Counted from the stretch's first letter, positions 36,931 to 47,219 are shown. The stretch: DNA of 64,000 nucleotides from Kaistella sp. SH40-3 (GCF_030686865.1 NZ_JAQYUS010000004.1:186001-250000); one strand, 5' to 3'. A program made the numbers and translations. The notes: a model not told the origin generated them from the letters alone.

Positions 36931-38511
36931 TTAATGCAGATCGCCCAAATCGATGTTTGCTTTGCCTTTTCCTTTTCGCTCCTTCACGAATAATACAAAA
37001 GGAATACAAACCAAAAACAGAAGTCCTAAATAAAGGAACACATCCATATAAGAAAGAACTGTTGCTTGTTTCAATACGGATAAATCCAGTAATTTATAAG
37101 CAGATTGTAAGGCGACATCGGGAGTGAATCCTTTGGCTTGAAACATCGCTTTCATCCCTGCAATTCTTTGTTGAACATCGAAATCATTTGCATCCAAGTG
37201 GCTTACTAAAGCCGCTCTGTGAATAGATGTTTGATTAGAGATAAAAGTAGTAATCGCTGCAATTCCAAAAGAACCTCCTAACTGACGCATCATTCCCGTG
37301 AATGAAGCACCCTGACCAATTTCCTGACCTTTTAAAGTACTTAATGCCAGTGATGTAATTGGAATAAATAGCAGACCAAGTCCGGCTCCCCTTACAATCA
37401 ACATCCAGAAGAATGCATCTTTCCCCGTGTCTGGGGTAATAATATTGTAGCCCCAAAAACTATAGACAAAGAAAAGCAGTAAACCGAGCGAAACCAGAAT
37501 TTGCTGTTTTACTCCACGCGTCAGTAACCGCCCTATAATTGGCATCATGACTGCAGTGGTTAATGCTGCGGGAATCATCAGTGCGCCGGATTCCAGCGCA
37601 GTCCATCCCATGACACTTTGGGTATAAAGTGGTACAATAAAGGTAGAACCATATAAACCGAATCCGAGAATAAAGGACATGATGGTACCAATTCTTAAAT
37701 TCCCGTTTTTCAAAACTCTTAATTCCACAATTGGATATCTGAAAGTAAGTTCTCGCCAAAGGAAAAGAATAAATCCGATTATTGCAACTGCAGTTAGGGT
37801 GATAATTACTTTGCTGTCGAACCAGTCATCCTCATGACCTTTCTCTAATATGTATTGTAGGGAGCCAACAAAGGCTGCCAATAGTCCAATTCCCAACCAG
37901 TCGACATCTTTTGCTTTTCTTTTCTCTGCAAATTTCGGACTTCGAACAAATTGTAAAGTCATTAAAGTAGCAGCAAATCCAATAGGAATATTAATATAAA
38001 AAATATACGGCCAAGTGAAATTATCAACAATGTAACCTCCTAAAGGTGGACCTAAAGTTGGACCGATAATTACTCCTAAACCATAAATTGCCTGCGCCAT
38101 ACTTCGTTTTGCAAGCGGATACGATTCTGTAATAATGGTTTGCGAAGTTACGAGTAACGCTCCCCCACCGATTCCCTGCATTAATCTGAAAAATACCAAT
38201 TCCCAAATGCTGGTTGCATTACCACAGAGAAATGAGAAGATGGTAAAAATAATAATTGAAGCGGCGAAATAATTTCGTCTTCCAAATTGCGCAGAAAGCC
38301 AACTGGTCATAGGAACAATAATTACATTACCGATTGCATAGGCCGTAATTACCCAACCCACTTCAGAAAGTGTTGCACCTAGGTTTCCTTTCATATCATT
38401 CAAAGCCACGTTTACTATTGTAGAATCTACAATCTCCAGAAGTGCACACAGAATGGCGGTTATGGTTATGATGACGCGTCGTGCGCCGTATTCAACTAAA
38501 TCATCTTGCAT
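36931..38511 (-). CDS. MFS multidrug transporter, DHA2 (EmrB/QacA) family
   Basis: A 526-residue inner membrane proton-drug antiporter with about 14 hydrophobic segments, the hallmark of DHA2. SEVGWVITAYAIGNVIIVP at the first helices and the cytoplasmic SAQFGRRN loop are family motifs. It is the last gene of a TetR-TolC-HlyD-MFS operon, giving a complete tripartite pump. It lies 26 bases from the convergent cluster gene 6. Substrates cannot be predicted. Confidence 0.9.
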   Translation of the reverse strand: MQDDLVEYGARRVIITITAILCALLEIVDSTIVNVALNDMKGNLGATLSEVGWVITAYAIGNVIIVPMTSWLSAQFGRRNYFAASIIIFTIFSFLCGNATSIWELVFFRLMQGIGGGALLVTSQTIITESYPLAKRSMAQAIYGLGVIIGPTLGPPLGGYIVDNFTWPYIFYINIPIGFAATLMTLQFVRSPKFAEKRKAKDVDWLGIGLLAAFVGSLQYILEKGHEDDWFDSKVIITLTAVAIIGFILFLWRELTFRYPIVELRVLKNGNLRIGTIMSFILGFGLYGSTFIVPLYTQSVMGWTALESGALMIPAALTTAVMMPIIGRLLTRGVKQQILVSLGLLLFFVYSFWGYNIITPDTGKDAFFWMLIVRGAGLGLLFIPITSLALSTLKGQEIGQGASFTGMMRQLGGSFGIAAITTFISNQTSIHRAALVSHLDANDFDVQQRIAGMKAMFQAKGFTPDVALQSAYKLLDLSVLKQATVLSYMDVFLYLGLLFLVCIPFVLFVKERKGKGKANIDLGDLH

Positions 38512-38583
38512 TTTTATTGCTGGATATTTAATATCAAATCGATTGGGACTAAATGTAACATTTGCCCAATTTCTTCTTTACAA

Positions 38584-39696
38584 TTATTTTAAATTTACGG
38601 TCGTTTTCACGTTCATTCCCGCACGAAGTTTTTTAGCAATTTGTGGTTTAAGATTTACAAAATCTATTCTTACCGGAAGTCTCTGCACCACTTTCACAAA
38701 GTTCCCACTCGCATTATCTGGAGGAAGTATAGAGAATGAAGATCCTGTTGCTGGCGAAAATGAAGTCACTTTACCCTCAAATTTTTCTTTAGGAAAAGCA
38801 TCGATTTCAATATCAACGGTTTGTCCTTCTACCATTTTTGAAAGTTGAGTTTCTTTAAAGTTGGCAATCACCCAAACATTATTATCTCTCACCAAACTGA
38901 AAAGTTGCGCTCCAGCTTGTACAAACTGCCCTTTTTGAATAGGAACTTTAGCAACGAAGCCATCTTCTGAAGCAACAATTACAGTATAAGAAAGATTGAG
39001 TTTTGCATTTTCAACATCTACTTCTCTTTGTTTCGCTATTGAATTTGCTACACCAATCTGTTCAGAACTTGCTGCAGTTTGTGAGGTTACGATTCCGGTT
39101 TGCTGAGAAACTTGATTTTTTTGATCAATCAAAACCTGTAACTGTCGGTCAGCAGATTGTTTTGCTGCTAAAACAGTTTCATATTGCTGTTGGGTAATGG
39201 TATGATCTTTTACCAAATTTGCATATCGATTTAAATCCTGAGTCGTTTTCCAGACATTTACTTTTGCTGCTTCAATCTGGGCAGTTGCAGTCGTAATGGC
39301 GGCATTTGTAGAATTAATATTTTGTGAAGCAGCATGCGTTGCAGCAATTGCATTTTGCACATTACTTTTTGCAGTTCCCAAAGCAGCAATCGCTTGCTCA
39401 AGAATCATTTTCTGATCACGATTGTCAATGACAATTAACGTATCTCCTTGTTTTACAAACTGATTATCGCTGACTTTCACTTCAGACACATAACCTGAAA
39501 TTTTAGAAATTACAGGACTCATGTTGGAGGCAATCTGCGCATCATCGGTCACTTCGTGTCCTAAACCATAAGAATAAGTTCTATACCCGATGATTCCACC
39601 GACGATTAAAACAACAGCCAAGATAATCGGAAAAGTAAGTGATTTTTTCTTTTTGATTTCTGGGAAAAGTTCTGGTTGTGTATTGTTATCTTCCAT
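38584..39696 (-). CDS. HlyD/EmrA-family membrane fusion protein
   Basis: A 370-residue periplasmic adaptor anchored by one N-terminal transmembrane helix (about 19-40). It has the lipoyl-like half motifs (GYVSEVKVSDNQFVKQGD and the later DGFVAKVPIQKGQFVQAG) flanking a long alpha-helical hairpin rich in Ala and Gln (about 105-215). The beta-barrel and terminal domains follow. It bridges the MFS pump and TolC. The gap of 72 bases to the MFS gene is compatible with one operon. Confidence 0.9.
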   Translation of the reverse strand: MEDNNTQPELFPEIKKKKSLTFPIILAVVLIVGGIIGYRTYSYGLGHEVTDDAQIASNMSPVISKISGYVSEVKVSDNQFVKQGDTLIVIDNRDQKMILEQAIAALGTAKSNVQNAIAATHAASQNINSTNAAITTATAQIEAAKVNVWKTTQDLNRYANLVKDHTITQQQYETVLAAKQSADRQLQVLIDQKNQVSQQTGIVTSQTAASSEQIGVANSIAKQREVDVENAKLNLSYTVIVASEDGFVAKVPIQKGQFVQAGAQLFSLVRDNNVWVIANFKETQLSKMVEGQTVDIEIDAFPKEKFEGKVTSFSPATGSSFSILPPDNASGNFVKVVQRLPVRIDFVNLKPQIAKKLRAGMNVKTTVNLK

Positions 39697-39739
39697 TTAT
39701 TTAAAAAATATTTAAGTTTAATTCTCAGTATAAATTCTA

Positions 39740-41059
39740 TTAATTCAAAGTCAAAGTTCCAGTGGTCTGTAATAGTTTTCGATAGGCTAAGGCTGCGTCT
39801 GCTTTTGCATTCACCACATTTACGTTGGCTGAAATCTGCGCAGTATCCGCATCTAAAAGTTCGGTGATGGTTGCTAAACCGTTATCGAATTTATTTTTAG
39901 TTACACGGAAATTCTCATTCGCTTGGGCAGCCGCTTTTTCGTAAACGGTAATTTTTCTTTTTGCAAATTCAGAATTCTGATAATCTCTGTTGATTTCTAA
40001 TTTAATTTGATCTGTTAACAGTTCATTGCTTGCAGAAAGTTGTTTTTCTGTGGCGGTAGCACGCATTAATGAAGAGTTCTTTTTCCACAGATTATCAATG
40101 TTATATTGAATTCCCAAGCCAATATTTGCAGCATTTGTAATGGTCAGAATTTTCGGAATTTCTGCTGCGACATATCCACCAGTTAAAGCAATAGTCGGTA
40201 AACTTTCTGCTTTTGCTGCTTTGGTGCCAAGTTCCGCCGCTCTTCTTTGATAATCCAAGGCCTGAACATCTTTTCGCTGAGAAACAGCTTGATTTAAATA
40301 AAAAGAAACTGGCTGATTTTCTGTAAGTTCTGAAATGTAATTGGGATCAATTTCTATTTCAGTCGCATCTGGCAATCCCAATAATATATCCATATTGATA
40401 TTGGCGATATTAAAATTATTGTTCGCTTCTAAAAGTTGAAGTTCAATATTTGAAGTTTGTAGATTCGCTTTTAACTTATCGTTTCTTGCGATTATTCCAT
40501 TGTTCTCTAATTTCTGAAAAGATTCATCTCTTTTTTGAGAAGCCGTTAGATTATCTTCTAAAACTTTAATCTGTTGGCTAGCCTTAAACAAATTATTATA
40601 CGCTTGAGAAATGGTATAAGCAATAGCCAATTTGTCGTTTTCAGTACTTAATTTAGAGGCTTCAATGAGGTATTCTGCAGACTGAATTCCGTACTTAATT
40701 TTACCACCTGTGTAAAGCGGTAACGAAGCGGAAACATTTCCGTAAAATGCAGAATTTGCTTTTGGTGCTGCGCTCCCTCCATTTTCAGAAGGTTTCAAAA
40801 CCTTAAGGTCAACATTTGCATTGCCCAAAGCAAGTGCACTTCCAGAAACCTTCAAACTCGGAAGTCTGTTGTTTTTCGCCTCCAGATAATTAGCCGTTGC
40901 TTCTTCTATTTTTGCCTGGTCGATCTTTAGATTTTTAGAATTCTGAATTCCTAAACGTACTGCTTCATCTAGTGTAAGCAATATTTTTGCCTGCGCTTGC
41001 GCTGTTATTCCTATCGCGGAAAAACCAAGCACTACTATTGAACTATATATTTTCTTCAT
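39740..41059 (-). CDS. TolC-family outer membrane efflux protein
   Basis: A 439-residue exported protein with signal peptide ending near QAQA and two homologous halves of long amphipathic helices, as in the OEP family. LTLDEAVRLGIQNSKNLKI and ATITELLDADTAQISANVNVVNA are characteristic helical repeats. It forms the exit duct of the pump. Its start codon lies inside the end of the upstream tetR gene (17-base overlap), so the genes are translationally linked. Confidence 0.9.
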   Translation of the reverse strand: MKKIYSSIVVLGFSAIGITAQAQAKILLTLDEAVRLGIQNSKNLKIDQAKIEEATANYLEAKNNRLPSLKVSGSALALGNANVDLKVLKPSENGGSAAPKANSAFYGNVSASLPLYTGGKIKYGIQSAEYLIEASKLSTENDKLAIAYTISQAYNNLFKASQQIKVLEDNLTASQKRDESFQKLENNGIIARNDKLKANLQTSNIELQLLEANNNFNIANINMDILLGLPDATEIEIDPNYISELTENQPVSFYLNQAVSQRKDVQALDYQRRAAELGTKAAKAESLPTIALTGGYVAAEIPKILTITNAANIGLGIQYNIDNLWKKNSSLMRATATEKQLSASNELLTDQIKLEINRDYQNSEFAKRKITVYEKAAAQANENFRVTKNKFDNGLATITELLDADTAQISANVNVVNAKADAALAYRKLLQTTGTLTLN

Positions 41060-41660
41060 AACCCAGAAGGTGTTTTAATATGTTTTGAACATGTATTTTA
41101 ATTTCATCGAAATATAGATCTTCATAATTTTCATCTGCCTGAAAAAACTCTTTGTAAATAGGAAGCGTATTGAGCGCCGTGAAAATAGTCCCGGAAACTG
41201 TAGAATGCACAAATTCTATCCTTGGTTTTTTATGAAATATTTTTTTCTCAAATCCTTTCTCAAATAGTTCAGTGTAAATGGCCAGAAATCCTTTTTTAGA
41301 TTTTTTTAAAAACTCCGCGATTACTGGATTTTTACTATTCAATTGTTCCCGTTGTAAAATGCGATAAAAAGTTTTTAAATTTTTTACGCGATCTGCATAA
41401 CGATTAATAATAATCACCAGTTTTTCCCACTCATTTAAATTTTGGTTAGCCAAAACATCTTCGCTAAATTTTAAACTTTCATTCATTCTTACCTCAAATA
41501 TTTTTACAAAAAGTTTTTCTTTTGAGCCGAAATAATAAGATATCATAGACACATTTACTTTTGCTTTTTCCGAAATTTCTCTGGTTGAACTTCCTTCAAA
41601 ACCCTTTTCAGCAAATAGTTTTTCAGCATGTAATAAAATGTGTTCTTCTTTGGTAATCAT
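41043..41660 (-). CDS. TetR/AcrR family repressor of the efflux operon
   Basis: A 205-residue regulator. The N-terminal helix-turn-helix (about 7-50, with GSSTREISEKAKVNVSMISYYF) is typical of TetR, followed by a helical ligand domain. It leads the operon and overlaps the tolC gene by 17 bases. A palindrome over the -33 box of its promoter (41707-41724) is the expected operator, so autorepression released by drug binding is the likely mode of control. Confidence 0.88.
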   Translation of the reverse strand: MITKEEHILLHAEKLFAEKGFEGSSTREISEKAKVNVSMISYYFGSKEKLFVKIFEVRMNESLKFSEDVLANQNLNEWEKLVIIINRYADRVKNLKTFYRILQREQLNSKNPVIAEFLKKSKKGFLAIYTELFEKGFEKKIFHKKPRIEFVHSTVSGTIFTALNTLPIYKEFFQADENYEDLYFDEIKIHVQNILKHLLGYEENI

Positions 41661-41683
41661 AGGTAGAAGATTTTTTTAGGGTG

Positions 41684-41724
41684 CAAATGTAAATAAAAAG
41701 ACAAAACAATCAAACGATTGATTG
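41684..41724 (-). promoter_or_regulatory. tetR-efflux promoter and operator
   Basis: The -33 TTTG (41711-41714) and -7 TACATTTG (41684-41691) are spaced by 19 bases, a full-consensus promoter. An 18-bp near-perfect palindrome, CAATCAAACGATTGATTG (41707-41724, two central mismatches), covers the -33 box and is the likely TetR operator. Confidence 0.75.
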
Positions 41725-41879
41725 ATTTTTTTTATAAAATTTATTATAGAATTTATCGATAATACTTGATTCCGTTTTCTTCAATTAATTAAGTAATAAA
41801 ATCCATTTTAATATTCCAACCTAAACAATTACAATATTTTAAAACAGATAATAAAATCACTTTTTCCAGTTTAAAACAA

Positions 41880-41913
41880 AAAAAGTTTATCGACTTAAAT
41901 CAATAAACTTTTT
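41880..41913 (-). terminator. Intrinsic terminator after glutathione peroxidase
   Basis: Perfect 11-bp stem AAAAAGTTTAT/ATAAACTTTTT with a 12-base loop; in the minus transcript the second arm runs into further T residues. It lies 50 bases past the stop. Confidence 0.85.
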
Positions 41914-41963
41914 ATAGTAAATGGCGATTTTTATAATAGTAAGTACTCTATTTTTAGTCCTAA

Positions 41964-42542
41964 TTATTTTAAATATTTCGTAATAGACTCGCTTGTCGGT
42001 TTGGTTGTACTGATGTAGGAATCGATTAAATGTCCGTTTTCATCAATTAAAAACTTGGTAAAGTTCCACAGAATCGCTGTGTTTTTTACTCCGTTTAAAT
42101 CCTTCTCCGTTAAATATTGAAAAATGGGTGCTTTATCATCTCCTTTCACGGAAACTTTAGCAGCCATTGGAAAAGTTACTCCAAAATTTTTCTCGCAAAA
42201 AGCACCGATTTCGGTATTTGTTCCTGGTTCTTGTCCGCCAAAATTATTGGCAGGAAAACCAACCACCACTAATTTATCTGGATAATCTTTAGACAACTTT
42301 TCTAAATCCGCATACTGGGGCGTAAAACCACATTCGGAAGCAGTGTTTACTACCAAAATTTTCTTGCCTTTAAAATCAGCAAAGTTAATTTCTTTTCCAT
42401 CTAAACTTTCTACCTTATAATCGTAAATTGTTTTATTCATGTTATTTTCAGTCGTTTTAGATTGTGAAATTTCGTTTTTTTGGTTTTTGCAACTGTGTAA
42501 AAACACACCTGAAGCTAATAATAGAACTAATAATTTTTTCAT
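41964..42542 (-). CDS. Glutathione peroxidase-family protein, lipoprotein form
   Basis: A 192-residue thiol peroxidase of the Gpx fold. The catalytic cysteine is in ASECGFTPQ (Cys, not Sec), with the conserved FPANNFGGQEPG glutamine and LWNFTKFLID tryptophan. The N-terminus LLVLLLASGVFLHSCKNQ carries a lipobox, so it is membrane-attached in the periplasm, where thioredoxin-like proteins rather than glutathione probably reduce it. It follows the LolA-like gene with a 5-base gap, so they form one operon. Confidence 0.9.
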   Translation of the reverse strand: MKKLLVLLLASGVFLHSCKNQKNEISQSKTTENNMNKTIYDYKVESLDGKEINFADFKGKKILVVNTASECGFTPQYADLEKLSKDYPDKLVVVGFPANNFGGQEPGTNTEIGAFCEKNFGVTFPMAAKVSVKGDDKAPIFQYLTEKDLNGVKNTAILWNFTKFLIDENGHLIDSYISTTKPTSESITKYLK

Positions 42543-42547
42543 GAATT

Positions 42548-43210
42548 TTAAAATTTAAAAGTATTCGCTGGGAAGACTTTATTGGTTTCGATTTTGTTCA
42601 AAATCATAACATAGTCACTGTCTTTCTTTGGCGACGTAGATTCGATTCTGTAAGGCATCATCAAATTTCCAACCATTCTATAGTCTGAATATCCCAAAGT
42701 TTCATCTTTTTTAATTTCTTTCAAAAGCATGTAAGTTTTGGTGTCAAAATAATAAATTGTTTTATTCACATTTTTTGTCAACTCCACTTTATGGCAGTAG
42801 ATTTCATCTACTTTTTCTTTGCCAAGATATTTCGCTTCAAAACCCTTGTTTTCCCAGTCGATAAAATCGTTATCAAAACTTTCTGCAATATAATTCGGAT
42901 ATTCCTGAATCTTATTCGCGGCGTAATTCATTGCGTACCCTTTTGTACCATCATAACCTTCTACCGCTGTTTCTTTTTTACCAATGGTAATGGCTGTTTT
43001 GGTAAGATTTGGTCTTTGCTGGTAAATCTTAATCGGATATTCATCATTGATTCCTAAAGTAACTTTACCTTGTAATAAAACGGAGTTGAGTAATTTCCAA
43101 TTGGTTAATCCACCCGATAATTCAATGTTTTTGTCGATAATTTCCTTCGCCGTCTGCGCTGAAATTATAGATCCTATTGCTAATAATAAAACTAAAAATA
43201 TTTTTTTCAT
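42548..43210 (-). CDS. Second LolA-like / outer membrane lipoprotein-sorting protein
   Basis: A 220-residue exported protein (signal peptide ending SIISAQ) with a LolA/LolB-type beta-sandwich: SGGLTNWKLLNSVLLQGKV and IYYFDTKTYMLLKEIKK fit the family of COG2834-like proteins. It is only distantly similar to the LolA-like gene near ftsK. It heads the operon with glutathione peroxidase, and its promoter contains a palindrome between the -33 and -7 boxes. The link to a peroxidase suggests a role in envelope stress; this is inference. Confidence 0.65.
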   Translation of the reverse strand: MKKIFLVLLLAIGSIISAQTAKEIIDKNIELSGGLTNWKLLNSVLLQGKVTLGINDEYPIKIYQQRPNLTKTAITIGKKETAVEGYDGTKGYAMNYAANKIQEYPNYIAESFDNDFIDWENKGFEAKYLGKEKVDEIYCHKVELTKNVNKTIYYFDTKTYMLLKEIKKDETLGYSDYRMVGNLMMPYRIESTSPKKDSDYVMILNKIETNKVFPANTFKF

Positions 43211-43257
43211 ATAATAAAATTACGCTCCGAAAGCGTTTTTATAAGATTATCTGTTAC

Positions 43258-43290
43258 CAAAAATACTGTTCTATATGAACAGTTTTCAAA
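43258..43290 (-). promoter_or_regulatory. Promoter with palindromic operator in its spacer
   Basis: The -33 TTTG (43287-43290) and -7 TATTTTTG (43258-43265) are 21 bases apart. The palindrome ACTGTTC-TATAT-GAACAGT (43265-43283) fills this spacer, so a bound protein would block polymerase. No regulator gene is adjacent. Confidence 0.65.
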
Positions 43291-43389
43291 TATATACTTT
43301 TTGAAATGAAAAGCGAATGACTTTAATTATGGTATTGATTATTTAACCAATTTTAAGAATGCTACACCTATTAAATTTTGAGATATCTT

Positions 43390-44130
43390 TTAAGAATTCT
43401 CACTATTTTTTAAAATCAGCCGTGCTTTTTCTAAATCTTCAGGCACATCGATTCCAACGCCTACGAAATCTGTTTCGATCATTTTGATTTTCATGCCGTA
43501 TTCCAGATATCGAATGCATTCAATTTTTTCTGCAATTTCTAAAGGCTGCATTTTTAATTTTGCAAAATTCAGCAAGGCATTTTTTCTAAAAGCATAAACG
43601 CCAATGTGTTTAAAATATTCTGCTTTTACCGAAGTCTCACGCGGATATGGAATTACCGAGCGGCTAAAATACAATGCAAAATCCTGATTATCAGTAATTA
43701 CCTTTACGTTATTGGGGTTTTCTATTTCCTCAATTTCATTTAATTTAATTTTTAAAGATGCCAAGGAAATTTCCTGATTGTGATCAGTATTAAAAACTGA
43801 GATTAATTTAGTCAGAGGTTCGGATTTCAGAAATGGCTCGTCGCCCTGAACATTCACTACAATATCGCAATCGATATTTTCTACTGCCTCTGCAATTCGG
43901 TCACTTCCTGTTTCATGTTCGCCCGTCATTACAGCATTTCCACCGATATTCTGGATTTCATTAAAAATAATTTCAGAATCAGTTGCAACGAAAACATCAT
44001 GGAACAATTTGGTTTCAACCACATTTTGATAAGTTGTAGCAATGACGGTTTTTTCACCCAAAATCTGCATCAGTTTTCCGGGAAACCGACTGGCTTGATA
44101 TCGAGCAGGAATAACGGCGATAATTTTCAT
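43390..44130 (-). CDS. kdsB: CMP-KDO synthetase (3-deoxy-manno-octulosonate cytidylyltransferase)
   Basis: Activates KDO with CTP for the LPS inner core. The 246-residue protein starts with [17 protein letters not shown], the nucleotide-binding signature, followed by NVQGDEPFL and a C-terminal [13 protein letters not shown] motif. It is 16 bases downstream of the aminotransferase gene, so the two are co-transcribed. Confidence 0.95.
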   Translation of the reverse strand: MKIIAVIPARYQASRFPGKLMQILGEKTVIATTYQNVVETKLFHDVFVATDSEIIFNEIQNIGGNAVMTGEHETGSDRIAEAVENIDCDIVVNVQGDEPFLKSEPLTKLISVFNTDHNQEISLASLKIKLNEIEEIENPNNVKVITDNQDFALYFSRSVIPYPRETSVKAEYFKHIGVYAFRKNALLNFAKLKMQPLEIAEKIECIRYLEYGMKIKMIETDFVGVGIDVPEDLEKARLILKNSENS

Positions 44131-44146
44131 TTTCTTTAATAATGAA

Positions 44147-45400
44147 TTAAGACAGTTTGCTTAACGCTGATTCAAGTCTTGGCAACATATTTTTTATTTC
44201 ATCTAAAGAAACTCCACCTGCAGAAGCTCGGAACCAAGGCATTTCGCGAGAATTTCCAAATGCTGAAAATGGAACTAAAGCAATTCCTGCTTCTTCAATT
44301 AAATAGAAAACAAGATCTGAAGAATCGACAATTACCTTTCCGTCTGGTTTTGTTTTGCCTACGTAATTCAGTTCTACGGTTAAATAAAGTGCTCCCATCG
44401 GTTGAATGCTTTCTACGGCGAATCCTTTATTTTTAAGTTCCTGAATTCCGTTATGAAGAACAGTCAAACTGGCAGCGATTTCTCCTTTAAAATGATTGAC
44501 GAATTCATCTACTTTTTCTGGATGATTCAATAAAACCGCAACTGCTTCCTGCTCTGGTTTTGGAGCCCAAGCACCGATATGCCCAAGCAGTGCTTTCATC
44601 TTTTCGATAATTACAGATGGTCCGAAACTCCAGCCAACACGAATTCCCGTAGCAGCAAAACATTTGGAAGCACCGTCGATATAGATGGTATATTCCTTTA
44701 ATTCTGGATACATAGAAACCGGATCAAAATGATCTGCACCAAATGTCAGCATCGCATAAATTTGGTCGTACATCAAATACAGTGGCTTTTCTCCTTCACC
44801 ACGACTTTTATTTTCTTCAATTATTAATTCACAAATTTCAGCGAGTTGCTGCTTTGTAAACATTGTTCCGGTAGGATTTAAAGGCGAACAAAGCGCAAGT
44901 AAAACAGCACCTTTTAAATGAGGCTTTAAATCTGCAGAAGTCGGTAAGAAATTATTTTCCTGAGTCGTCTCAACTTCAACTTTCTGAGCATCAGTTAAAT
45001 ATGCGTAATGATTATTATTCCAGGACGGAACAGGATAAATCACTTTATCATTTTCATCAACAATCGTTTTAAACACTGCATAAATCAAAGGTCGTGAACC
45101 TCCGGCAACTAAAACATCATTTTCAGAATAGTCTAAATTCCAGCGGTTTTTAATATCCTTTGAAATCGCTTTCCGTAAAGATAAAAGTCCGTTTGCCGGC
45201 GGATAATTCGTTAAATTATTTTGATAGGCTTTCTGAATTTCTTCCTTTAATAAATCAGGAATCGGATAAATATTTGAATTCAAATCACCAATCGTAAGAT
45301 TCGCAATTTCAGCACCTTGGGATTTCATGTCATTGACCTGATTTCCGATTTTGATGATTTCTGAGCCTATAAGGTTGGCTGCCAATTTTGATACTTTCAT
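44147..45400 (-). CDS. Pyridoxal-phosphate aminotransferase, class I/II
   Basis: A 417-residue fold-type I aminotransferase. The PLP lysine sits in [17 protein letters not shown], the phosphate-binding [12 protein letters not shown] and the LCSPLNPTG asparagine are conserved, and the arginine near WFRASAGG matches the substrate carboxylate arginine. It resembles aspartate/aromatic aminotransferases of Bacteroidota. Substrate unknown. Operon with kdsB. Confidence 0.85.
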   Translation of the reverse strand: MKVSKLAANLIGSEIIKIGNQVNDMKSQGAEIANLTIGDLNSNIYPIPDLLKEEIQKAYQNNLTNYPPANGLLSLRKAISKDIKNRWNLDYSENDVLVAGGSRPLIYAVFKTIVDENDKVIYPVPSWNNNHYAYLTDAQKVEVETTQENNFLPTSADLKPHLKGAVLLALCSPLNPTGTMFTKQQLAEICELIIEENKSRGEGEKPLYLMYDQIYAMLTFGADHFDPVSMYPELKEYTIYIDGASKCFAATGIRVGWSFGPSVIIEKMKALLGHIGAWAPKPEQEAVAVLLNHPEKVDEFVNHFKGEIAASLTVLHNGIQELKNKGFAVESIQPMGALYLTVELNYVGKTKPDGKVIVDSSDLVFYLIEEAGIALVPFSAFGNSREMPWFRASAGGVSLDEIKNMLPRLESALSKLS

Positions 45401-45453
45401 ATACTTTTAGTATTGAGTATGGACTTTTATTGTAGAAATTTGGTGATAGATAA

Positions 45454-45495
45454 ATTCAGATTTCAAACGAAAAAATGAAAGTTTGAAATCTGAAT
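45454..45495 (-). terminator. Intrinsic terminator of the phosphohexomutase gene
   Basis: Perfect 15-bp stem (45454-45468 and 45481-45495), 12-base loop, 11 bases past the minus-strand stop. Confidence 0.85.
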
Positions 45496-45506
45496 TTTGC
45501 AGTTAA

Positions 45507-47219
45507 TTAGAGTTTTAAATCCTCTTTAACCTGATTTATTTTCTGACTTAGTAAAGCTGCTTTTTCTTTAAATTCTTCTTTTGAAGCAATTTGATCTTTC
45601 ACAGAAACATAGAATTTAATTTTCGGTTCTGTTCCCGATGGACGAACACAAACTTTGGTTCCATCTTCTGTATAATAAATCAATACGTTCGATTTTGGTA
45701 TTTCATCCATCACCGATTTTTTATGATCCATCATATTTAAAGAAGTCTGCTCCTGGAAATCTTTTACGATCGCCACTTTTGAACCTGCGATTTCTTTCGG
45801 TGGATTTTCACGGAAATCTTTCATCATTTGCTGAATTTCTTCCGCACCAGTTCTACCCTTTCTTACTACATTTACCAAACCTTCATAATACATTCCAAGG
45901 TCTTTGTAAATTTCGATCATATATTCGAACATGGTTGTATTATTGGCTTTACACCAGGCTGCGATTTCACAAGCCAATAAAATTGAACCACAAGAATCTT
46001 TATCTCTAACAAAATCTCCGGTCATAAAACCGAAACTTTCTTCACCACCACAAACGAATTTTTCTTTTCCTTCAAAATCACGGATCATTTTACCAATCCA
46101 TTTAAAACCAGTCAAACCAACCTTGCAGTCAACACCGAATTTTTTAGCGATCTCATAAAAAATATCAGAAGTCACAATCGTAGAACCGATGAATTCTTTT
46201 CCGGTGATTTTTCCGGCTTTTTTCCATTGGTCTAAAATATAATACGTTAAAATCGTATTCGTTTGATTTCCATTTAACAATTGCATTTCTCCTTCCAGAT
46301 TTCTAACAGCAATTCCCAATCGATCGCCGTCTGGATCGGTTCCCAAAACGATATCGCCATTAGTAATTCTCGCTAAATCCATCGCCATTTCGAGTGCTGC
46401 GGGTTCTTCAGGATTTGGAGAATCAACGGTCGGGAAATTTCCGCTTGGAATCATCTGTTCTCTTACCAAATCAACTTTCTTAAAACCTGCTTTTTTCAGC
46501 GCCTGAGGAACAGTTGCATAAGTTGTTCCGTGGATTGAAGTGAATACGATATTCAAATTATCTCTGCCAACATTCTGATAAAGAGAGTTTTCCATACAAG
46601 CATCGATGTAAACATCGTCTTGTTCCGGACCTATCCATTCGATTAAATCATCGTTTCCGTTGAATTTAATCTCATTGAATTTTACTGAATAAACTTCTTT
46701 GATAATATTTTCATCATCTGGTGGAACGATTTGCGCTCCGTCATTCCAATATACTTTGTAACCGTTATATTCAGGCGGATTGTGAGAAGCGGTTAACACT
46801 ATTCCTGCATTACATTTCTTATCTCTCACCGTGAAAGAAAGTTCAGGAGTTGGACGATGCTCTTTGAAAAGTAAAACTTTAATTCCGTTTGCAGTTAAAA
46901 CATCTGCACACATTTTACCGAATTCCTTTGAGTTATGTCGAACATCATAAGCAATCGCAACTTTAATTTCCTGATTAGGAAACGATTGATGAAGGTAATT
47001 GGCTAAACCTTGAGTTGCCTGACCAAGTGTATATTTGTTTAAACGATTGGTTCCAACACCCATAATCCCGCGCATTCCACCCGTTCCGAATTCTAATTCT
47101 TTATAAAAAGAATCTTCTAATTCATCAGAATTGGTATCAATCCATTCTTTAATTGTAGTTTGCGTTTCTTCATCGAAAGTATCTGTTAACCAGAGTTTTG
47201 CTTTTTCTAAAGTTGTCAT
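45507..47219 (-). CDS. Phosphoglucomutase/phosphomannomutase family
   Basis: A 570-residue alpha-D-phosphohexomutase that interconverts hexose 1- and 6-phosphates. The active-site serine is in VLTASHNPPEYNGYKVYW, the metal loop reads GTDPDGDRLGIA, sugar binding is in GGEESFGFMTGDFVRDKD, and the phosphate loop is VRPSGTEPKIKFY. Length and order fit the PGM/PMM-I type. Single gene with its own terminator. Confidence 0.93.
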   Translation of the reverse strand: MTTLEKAKLWLTDTFDEETQTTIKEWIDTNSDELEDSFYKELEFGTGGMRGIMGVGTNRLNKYTLGQATQGLANYLHQSFPNQEIKVAIAYDVRHNSKEFGKMCADVLTANGIKVLLFKEHRPTPELSFTVRDKKCNAGIVLTASHNPPEYNGYKVYWNDGAQIVPPDDENIIKEVYSVKFNEIKFNGNDDLIEWIGPEQDDVYIDACMENSLYQNVGRDNLNIVFTSIHGTTYATVPQALKKAGFKKVDLVREQMIPSGNFPTVDSPNPEEPAALEMAMDLARITNGDIVLGTDPDGDRLGIAVRNLEGEMQLLNGNQTNTILTYYILDQWKKAGKITGKEFIGSTIVTSDIFYEIAKKFGVDCKVGLTGFKWIGKMIRDFEGKEKFVCGGEESFGFMTGDFVRDKDSCGSILLACEIAAWCKANNTTMFEYMIEIYKDLGMYYEGLVNVVRKGRTGAEEIQQMMKDFRENPPKEIAGSKVAIVKDFQEQTSLNMMDHKKSVMDEIPKSNVLIYYTEDGTKVCVRPSGTEPKIKFYVSVKDQIASKEEFKEKAALLSQKINQVKEDLKL

